Below, in pieces: positions 59,420-64,000 of a DNA stretch of 64,000 nucleotides (positions within the stretch are counted from its first letter, which is position 1; each line of letters begins with the position of its first letter). A program made the translations under genes and the position numbers. The notes beneath the pieces are model-generated. The model worked only from the letters and a program-made list of their open reading frames with translations. It did no database searches and was not told the origin of the DNA. Location of the stretch: contig NZ_CP013949.1 of the NCBI RefSeq assembly GCF_000296215.2, positions 5,511,501 to 5,575,500 on the forward strand, read 5' to 3'. The stretch is from Bradyrhizobium sp. CCGE-LA001 (GTDB lineage Bacteria; Pseudomonadota; Alphaproteobacteria; Rhizobiales; Xanthobacteraceae).

Positions 59420-59628
59420 GCCAGTGCCAGCAATATCGCGCCTATCTCGTCGGCGAGAACGGCGTCTTCCGTTCCGCCGAAGCGTTCGAAGCGGCATCCG
59501 ACGCCTCCGCCCTCACCTTCGCGCGGCAGTTCACGCGCCACGGCAAGGTCGAGGTCTGGCAGCTCGGCCGCAAGATCGCGGTGTTGGAGCCCGAGCAGCA
59601 GCATCAGGCCCGGTTCACCCGTCAATGA
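59416..59628 (+). CDS. Small hypothetical protein
   Basis: 70 aa. The sequence QYRAYLVGENGVFRSAEAFE, then RQFTRHGKVEVWQLGRKIAVLEP, suggests a small beta-alpha fold. It is translationally coupled to the gene at 59219. It is convergent with the DUF6894 gene, with 7 bp overlap. Confidence 0.72.
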   Translation: MSQCQQYRAYLVGENGVFRSAEAFEAASDASALTFARQFTRHGKVEVWQLGRKIAVLEPEQQHQARFTRQ

Positions 59629-59891
59629 TCGCGCCCGTGCGAGCGCGTCTTGTAATTCTCTATCGCGAAAGAAAACTGCACGTGCATCACGGGGCCGTCC
59701 TCGTCGCGCACGTCGATCGCAAAGCTCTGCTTGCCGTCGGCCGGTGAGGCGGAGATCACGGCGTCGCGCGCCATGTCGGCGACGGACTTGGCGGCCTCGG
59801 CCTGAACGGCGCGCAGGCTCGCCAATTCCAGTCCTTCCTCGTCGAACGCTGTACCCTTGCCGTCGCGGAGATCGAAAAAGTATCGGGGCAT
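59622..59891 (-). CDS. DUF6894 family protein
   Basis: 89 aa, with the family start MPRYFFDLRDGKGTAFDEEG, the AAKSVADMARDAV helix and the IDVRDEDGPVMHVQFSFAIE strand. A paralogue lies at 63466-63714. The function is unknown. Confidence 0.82.
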   Translation of the reverse strand: MPRYFFDLRDGKGTAFDEEGLELASLRAVQAEAAKSVADMARDAVISASPADGKQSFAIDVRDEDGPVMHVQFSFAIENYKTRSHGRDH

Positions 59892-60005
59892 CTTCGCTGG
59901 TCCTTTGCCTATGTTAAGTTCGGCGCGGGCAAAGGTTTCTAGCGGACGAAAAAAATTGTCTTGGGATCAACGGGTTCTGGGAACAGAGCCCCGCGCCTGC
60001 GAGGC

Positions 60006-60269
60006 TCACTGCTCCGCCAGCTTGCGCGCGATATAGGCGTCGATCGTCTCCGCAAAGGAGCGCTGCACGCCAACGGCGGCGACGTGCTGGTCGCGCGCAT
60101 CGAGCTGGAGCACGCACAGCCCGCGCCCGCGCGCGGCCGCCGGCGTCACCGCGAGATATTGCTCGATGGCATTTTCGGCGAGCGGAATTCCCTGGGGATC
60201 CCCCCTCGCAATCAGGAGCCGCAGCAGGCTCACACAATCGGCCAGGCCCGGCATGTCATCCTGCCTCAT
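60006..60269 (-). CDS. Small hypothetical protein, second gene of a mini-operon
   Basis: 87 aa from an ATG that overlaps the stop of the 34-aa gene (ATGA, 60266-60269). It has a helical middle (LRLLIARGDPQG), a PAAARGRGLCVLQLDARDQHV strand region and a helical end. It is not a recognised family. The coupling and lack of a closer ribosome site support co-translation. Confidence 0.55.
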   Translation of the reverse strand: MRQDDMPGLADCVSLLRLLIARGDPQGIPLAENAIEQYLAVTPAAARGRGLCVLQLDARDQHVAAVGVQRSFAETIDAYIARKLAEQ

Positions 60270-60370
60270 CCGCGCGGGGATTTCGGCTTCGGCCTCCGCA
60301 CCGGCTGGGTGTGGGTGCCGAATAGGGCCAGCAGCAACGCGACTTCTTCCTTCGAACCGATCTGGATCAT
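60266..60370 (-). CDS. 34-aa peptide with strong ribosome binding site
   Basis: MIQIGSKEEVALLLALFGTH followed by TQPVRRPKPKSPRG. The ATG at 60370 is preceded by AAGGAG 8 nt upstream, one of the best ribosome sites in the window. The N-terminal half is amphipathic and the C-terminus is basic and Pro-rich. It overlaps the next gene by 4 bp. Confidence 0.55.
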   Translation of the reverse strand: MIQIGSKEEVALLLALFGTHTQPVRRPKPKSPRG

Positions 60371-60593
60371 GATGTCTCTCCTTTTCGCTTCGTTGGTCGG
60401 GCGCCGCGGCCGGGGAGTTCGAGACAATCGGGTTTCAGCAGTGTTTCAGCCGTGTTTCGTGCGAGGGCTTACGTGCACAATTGGACGCTCGCGCACTGAC
60501 CGCTGAGGGCCGGCCCAGCGGGCTGCGCCGCTTCGCTCTTCCTTAACCCCGATGCCGCTACCTTCCCGCCTTCAGGCAAGGGAGCTGGTGGCC

Positions 60594-61358
60594 ATGGCGT
60601 GCAAGGGATGCGGGGACGGCACGGAGCTGCCGTTCAAGTTCAAGATGGCGTTCCAGCCGATCGTCGACGTCGCCGAGCACCGCGTCTGGGGCTACGAGGC
60701 GCTGGTGCGCGGGCCGGAGGGCGAAAGTGCACACAGCGTGCTGAGCCAGCTCACTGACGAGCAGCTCTACCGCTTCGATCAGGACGCCCGGGTGATGGCG
60801 ATCGAGACCGCGGGCCAGCTGTTCGATGATCCGCATGCGCGCCTCTCCATCAACTTCATGCCGAACGCGGTCTACGAGCCGCGCGCCTGCATCCAGAAGT
60901 CGCTGCAGGCGGCGAGCCGCGCGCGCTTTCCGGCCTCGAACCTGATGTTCGAGTTCACCGAGAACGAGCGGATGAGCGATCCCAAGCATGTCGAGAACAT
61001 CATCCGAACCTACAAGGCGCTCGGGTTCTGGACCGCGCTCGACGATTTCGGCGCCGGCTATGCCGGCCTCAGCCTGCTGGCGCGGCTGCAGCCGAACCTG
61101 ATCAAGATCGACATGGAGCTCTTGCGCGACATCCATCTCAGCCAGCCCAAGCAGGTGATCGTGTCAGCCCTTGCCGGAATTGCCCGCGAGCTGGACATCA
61201 CCCTGCTCGCCGAGGGCGTCGAGAGCGAGGCCGAGCTCACCACGCTGCGCGCCGCCGGCATCCGCCTGTTCCAGGGTTATTATTTCGCAAAGCCCGGCTT
61301 CATGTCGCTGCCTGCGGTGCGGGGTCTTGGGAAGATCGACCTGTCCCTGGCCCTGTGA
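60594..61358 (+). CDS. EAL domain cyclic-di-GMP phosphodiesterase
   Basis: 254 aa from the ATG at 60594 (GGGAG upstream); an ATG at 60552 is possible. It is a stand-alone EAL domain with the key catalytic elements present: EALVRG, the Asn in INFMPN, the FEFTENER Glu, LDDFGAGYAG, the Lys in LIKID, AEGVES and FQGYYFAKP. The short N-terminus has Cys residues (MACKGCGDG). It should hydrolyse c-di-GMP. Confidence 0.9.
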   Translation: MACKGCGDGTELPFKFKMAFQPIVDVAEHRVWGYEALVRGPEGESAHSVLSQLTDEQLYRFDQDARVMAIETAGQLFDDPHARLSINFMPNAVYEPRACIQKSLQAASRARFPASNLMFEFTENERMSDPKHVENIIRTYKALGFWTALDDFGAGYAGLSLLARLQPNLIKIDMELLRDIHLSQPKQVIVSALAGIARELDITLLAEGVESEAELTTLRAAGIRLFQGYYFAKPGFMSLPAVRGLGKIDLSLAL

Positions 61359-61391
61359 GGAACGCGACCCCTGAGTCGCTCGCGCTGACGC

Positions 61392-61583
61392 TCAGCTCTT
61401 GCGCTTCGATGTCACGAGGCGCAGCGCGATGCCGTGCTGCCAGGCCCGCACCCGCACCGCCGCTTCGCTGCGATTGAGGGCGAGCGCGATCTCGTCGGGC
61501 CGCCGGCCGGCTTCGGCCATGGCCTTCAACTGCTCATGCTCCTCCGCTGTCCACTTCTTCAGCAACGGATAGCGTGATTGCAT
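61392..61583 (-). CDS. Small SANT/Myb-like helix-turn-helix protein
   Basis: 63 aa. KKWTAEEHEQLKAMAEAGRR and the IALALNRSEAAVRVRAWQHGI turn give a trihelical SANT/HTH-like arrangement, followed by a basic tail. It may bind DNA. It has no operon partners. Confidence 0.65.
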   Translation of the reverse strand: MQSRYPLLKKWTAEEHEQLKAMAEAGRRPDEIALALNRSEAAVRVRAWQHGIALRLVTSKRKS

Positions 61584-61718
61584 GATCGGAGCTGTTTCCC
61601 GCGTTCAAAGCAGGACAATCGGCCGCCGGACCTGAAGTTCCAAAGCGCGCAAAGCAAGGCCCGCGACGGATCGCTCCGCGCGGGCCTGCGCAGTCGATCG
61701 CTTGCGCGATCGCCCTCC

Positions 61719-61946
61719 TCAGTTCGACGTGCAGACCTTGACGGTCTTCATGCCGGCTTCGGCTTCCGAGCGCGTCTTGTACACGGTGTCACCGCTGACG
61801 ACGGTGGTTTCCGTGGTGGTCGGCTTGGCTTCGGTGATGGTGCACTTCTTGGTCTTGACGTCCTGCACCACGTAGAAGGATTGCGCGAATGCGGGGGCCG
61901 CAAACGACGTCAGCACGGCGGCGGCAATGATCGTCTTGATATTCAT
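61719..61946 (-). CDS. Small secreted periplasmic protein
   Basis: 75 aa from the ATG at 61946 with GGAGGAGAGGA upstream. It has a signal peptide (MNIKTIIAAAVLTSFAAPAFA) and a mature part of about 54 residues with two Cys (KKCTIT; VKVCTSN), perhaps a disulfide. A perfect EcfG-type promoter (61996-62020, minus) is about 50 bp upstream. The function is unknown. Confidence 0.78.
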   Translation of the reverse strand: MNIKTIIAAAVLTSFAAPAFAQSFYVVQDVKTKKCTITEAKPTTTETTVVSGDTVYKTRSEAEAGMKTVKVCTSN

Positions 61947-61995
61947 TTTGTCCTCTCCTCCTCCAGCAGCCCGGTGTGCGGGCGTGTCATCTACA

Positions 61996-62020
61996 AACGA
62001 CAAAAATTGCCACTTGTTCC
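61996..62020 (-). promoter_or_regulatory. EcfG-type promoter for the secreted protein gene
   Basis: On the minus strand GGAAC (62020-62016), 16-bp spacer, CGTT (61999-61996). Confidence 0.68.
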
Positions 62021-62030
62021 CGATCGCTCC

Positions 62031-62055
62031 CGAACCAATGCCGTGGCCCGGCGTT
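62031..62055 (+). promoter_or_regulatory. Weaker EcfG-like promoter, divergent
   Basis: CGAAC, 16-bp spacer, CGTT; one mismatch in the -35. The ATG at 62078 lies 23 bp downstream. It forms a divergent pair with 61996-62020. Confidence 0.4.
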
Positions 62056-62077
62056 GGTGCGCAAACAGGAGGTATCG

Positions 62078-62278
62078 ATGCTGGATCTGCGGGTAGTCAC
62101 GACGTCTACGGCCATGCTGATTGCGATGATGGCGGTCGCGCTGGCCGAGCCGGTCAAGAATCAGGCGCCCGTCGCAGGGCAAAGCGCCACGGAAGCCCGC
62201 CCCATCCGCGTCGTCCTTCCCGCGCCCTGGGAGCCCGCAACGCGCAGCCAGGGCGAGACGACGAACGCCTCGAAGTGA
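62078..62278 (+). CDS. Small exported hypothetical protein
   Basis: 66 aa from the ATG at 62078 with AGGAGG upstream. The N-terminal hydrophobic stretch (MLDLRVVTTSTAMLIAMMAV) acts as a signal or anchor, and the rest is polar with Pro and Arg. It is unrelated to known families by eye. Confidence 0.6.
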   Translation: MLDLRVVTTSTAMLIAMMAVALAEPVKNQAPVAGQSATEARPIRVVLPAPWEPATRSQGETTNASK

Positions 62279-62398
62279 CACGGCGCCGCTGCACCTTGTG
62301 GCGGTCCGAAACGCCGCACCGAACAACCGGGAAACATTAGCAACCTTTTCGACCGTCACTTGTTGTCGCCCGCACAATCACTTGCAGGAGACAACAAG

Positions 62399-62725
62399 AT
62401 GAAACGTTCAACTCTGCTGGCCGCAACCTTGCTGCTGCTGGCTTCGGTGCCCGCAGGCGCCCAGTCGCAGCCGGCGCAAAGCGGACCGCAAAACAACGCG
62501 GTCAACAGCTCCGACCAGAACAACTCCAACAAGCCCGTTGCCGGCCGCAACAGCTTTACCGAAGGACAGGCGAAGTCGCGGATCGAGGACGCCGGCTACA
62601 CCAACGTGTCCGGCCTGCAGAAGGACAATGAAGGCGTCTGGCGCGGCAAGGCCGACAAGGCCGGCACGAAGACCGACGTCAGCGTCGACTTCCAGGGCAA
62701 CGTGAACCCGGCAGGCAAGAAGTAA
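62399..62725 (+). CDS. PepSY-like secreted protein
   Basis: 108 aa from the ATG at 62399 with AGGAGA upstream. A signal peptide (MKRSTLLAATLLLLASVPAG) is followed by an Asn/Gln/Ser-rich linker (about 25-50) and a small PepSY/BON-like fold, GQAKSRIEDAGYTNVSGLQK, then VWRGKADKAGTKTDVSVDFQG. It is 19 bp before the stress protein gene, likely one transcript. Confidence 0.78.
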   Translation: MKRSTLLAATLLLLASVPAGAQSQPAQSGPQNNAVNSSDQNNSNKPVAGRNSFTEGQAKSRIEDAGYTNVSGLQKDNEGVWRGKADKAGTKTDVSVDFQGNVNPAGKK

Positions 62726-62744
62726 GAATCAAGGAGCACATCAC

Positions 62745-63383
62745 ATGACCACCACCATCTCCCGCCTGTACGACAATTATTCCGACGCCGAGACGGCCGT
62801 GGCGCGGCTCGAGGCCGCCGGCGTGCCGCACTCGGACATCAGCCTCGTCGCCAACAATTCGGACAATTGGTACTCCTCATCGCGCGGCAGCGCCGGCGGC
62901 AAGGTCGACCGTGACCGCGACGGCACCGACGATCGCGCCGAGGGCGCGGGCGCAGGTGCCGGCATCGGCGCCGGTCTCGGCGGCGCGGCGGGCCTTCTGG
63001 CCGGCCTCGGCATGCTCGCCATTCCCGGCCTCGGGCCGGTCGTCGCGGCAGGCTGGCTCGCCTCGACCGCCGTCGGCGCGGCCGCTGGCGCTGCCACCGG
63101 CGGCATCGTCGGCGCACTGACCCAGGCAGGCGTGTCGAAGGAAGACGCCTCGCGCTACGCGGAAGGCGTTCGCCGCGGCGGCACGCTGGTCTCCGCGCGG
63201 GTCGCGGACACCGATCGCGCCCGGCTCGATGCACTGCTGCACGAGAGGTCCGTCAACCTTCAGGAGCGAAGCGCGGCCTGGCAGAAGTCCGGCTGGAACG
63301 ATTTCGACGCGGCAAGCCCGCCGCTGTCGCCGGAAGACATCGGCCGCGAGCGCGAGCTCTACGGCGCGGGCACGCGGCGATAA
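62745..63383 (+). CDS. General stress protein (YflT/17M-like domain) with glycine-rich membrane segment
   Basis: 212 aa. Residues 1-40 have the YflT-like pattern ISRLYDNYSDAETAVARLEAAGVP followed by DISLVANN. A long Gly/Ala-rich stretch (65-125) forms two glycine-zipper-type helices. A second alpha-beta piece (RRGGTLVSARVADTDRARLDALL) completes a typical rhizobial stress protein. The aggregate suggests a membrane-associated stress role. It ends at a strong terminator. Confidence 0.82.
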   Translation: MTTTISRLYDNYSDAETAVARLEAAGVPHSDISLVANNSDNWYSSSRGSAGGKVDRDRDGTDDRAEGAGAGAGIGAGLGGAAGLLAGLGMLAIPGLGPVVAAGWLASTAVGAAAGAATGGIVGALTQAGVSKEDASRYAEGVRRGGTLVSARVADTDRARLDALLHERSVNLQERSAAWQKSGWNDFDAASPPLSPEDIGRERELYGAGTRR

Positions 63384-63403
63384 GCCTTACCGGATCACAA
63401 GAC

Positions 63404-63432
63404 AAAAGGCCCCGCGCTGCGGGGCCTTTTTT
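63404..63432. terminator. Bidirectional intrinsic terminator
   Basis: AAAAGGCCCCGC, loop GCT, GCGGGGCCTTTTTT. The A-run before and T-run after allow termination on both strands, for the stress gene (+) and the DUF6894 gene (-). Confidence 0.88.
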
Positions 63433-63465
63433 GCATCGAACGCCTGCCCAGGATTTTACAAGAGC

Positions 63466-63714
63466 TTACGCCCGCAGCCGTTCGACTTCGAACGAGAACT
63501 TCACCTGCATCAACGGACCGCAGACGTCGCGGACCTCGATCGCCATGTGTTGCTGGCCGGTGGCGGGCGGAAAGCTATGCACGGCATCGCGGGCCATGTC
63601 GGCGAGCGACTTGGCGGCTTCGGCCTGCACGGCGCGCAGGCTCGACAGCTCCAGGCCTTCTTCGTCGACGGCGAGAATGTCGCCTTCCAGCAAGTCGAAG
63701 AAATAACGCGGCAT
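63466..63714 (-). CDS. DUF6894 family protein, second copy
   Basis: 82 aa from the ATG at 63714 (GGAG upstream). It has the same signature as the copy at 59622: MPRYFFDLLEGDILAVDEEG, AAKSLADMARDAV and MAIEVRDVCGPLMQVKFSFE. The two share most core positions and are clearly paralogues. Confidence 0.82.
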   Translation of the reverse strand: MPRYFFDLLEGDILAVDEEGLELSSLRAVQAEAAKSLADMARDAVHSFPPATGQQHMAIEVRDVCGPLMQVKFSFEVERLRA

Positions 63715-63840
63715 GACCGGCTCCGTCGTTCGGGGATGCAAGAGCACGGCGGCATCCATTCCAAGGATGAGCGCAGCAGATCACAAGCCCGGCCCGGGAA
63801 CACGTCGGGCCGACTACGGTCCGTAATTGTGCGGGAAAGC

Positions 63841-64000
63841 TCAGGCCACGGCACCTTTGGTACGGTCATTCATCGCCTGCTCGACCTGATCCGCCAGCAC
63901 CGTCAGATGATTCGAGATCCGCTCGAACAGCTCGCGCTTGGCCTGGTCGGTGGCGAGGTCGCGGATCAGGGCACATTCGGCGGCGTCCTTGCGCAGCTTC
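63841..64000 (-). CDS. Small hypothetical protein, 5' part beyond the window
   Basis: The C-terminal 52 residues are visible (LIRDLATDQAKRELFERISN, then HLTVLADQVEQAMNDR). The DxAKRELFERxxNHL pattern is common in small rhizobial proteins of about 60-80 aa (from memory). The start lies outside the window. Confidence 0.6.
   Translation of the reverse strand, partial: KLRKDAAECALIRDLATDQAKRELFERISNHLTVLADQVEQAMNDRTKGAVA

Overview
The window is high-GC DNA from an alphaproteobacterium, most likely Bradyrhizobium or a close relative in the Nitrobacteraceae. The basis is gene content: a 2-aminobenzoyl-CoA pathway, FnrN/FixK-type control with TTGAY-N4-RTCAA boxes, EcfG-type stress promoters, and several small proteins of DUF6894 and other rhizobial types. 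This assignment is inference from reading; no database search was possible.

Layout. 1-1151 is the end of a caspase-like TPR protein whose two catalytic positions are substituted. 1342-8372 is a catabolic/transport unit: a molybdopterin oxidoreductase, an SDR and a DctPQM TRAP transporter on the minus strand, with a divergent cyclase. 8383-20505 is a redox-control block. It has two Crp/Fnr regulators (one with FNR-type cysteines), an Mla-type lipid ABC system with an MlaD-PqiC fusion, a YqjD/YqjE-like pair, a Pat-type acyl-CoA synthetase/acetyltransferase, an APH/AAA kinase, a CHAD protein and a CBS-BON protein. FNR/FixK boxes lie at plausible activating distances from nearly all of these transcription units.

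20533-36604 is an aerobic CoA-dependent 2-aminobenzoate (anthranilate) pathway: RidA, aryl-CoA ligase, a MarR regulator, a substrate-binding protein, a cupin, a flavin monooxygenase, 2-aminobenzoyl-CoA monooxygenase/reductase, and beta-oxidation-like enzymes. Six copies of a TTTTA(A/G)GC(C/T)TAAAA-like element sit in its promoters and probably mark the MarR regulon. 36601-47267 is a second N-heterocycle/aromatic-type cluster. It holds a NicX-like dioxygenase, a NitT/TauT-type ABC importer, an IlvD-type dehydratase, a two-component flavin monooxygenase, a GarR-like dehydrogenase and a CoA-transferase.

47512-57746 is accessory DNA. It contains prophage packaging remnants, a single-domain response regulator, an FAD monooxygenase, and a putative toxin-immunity locus: an AHH nuclease protein followed upstream by two paralogous Imm11/DUF1629-like genes, one of them frameshifted, and a DUF4261 gene. 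Six same-strand copies of an ~85-bp element are scattered through it. Each looks like a complete mini-transcription unit: TTGACA, an 18-bp conserved spacer, a -10 hexamer, then a GC hairpin with a T-run. This element, together with the toxin-immunity genes it punctuates, is the best candidate for something undescribed.

57834-64000 holds small stress-type proteins (DUF417, DUF6894, PepSY-like, a YflT-like stress protein, an EAL phosphodiesterase), several with EcfG-like promoters. No tRNA, rRNA, complete insertion sequence or CRISPR array was recognised.
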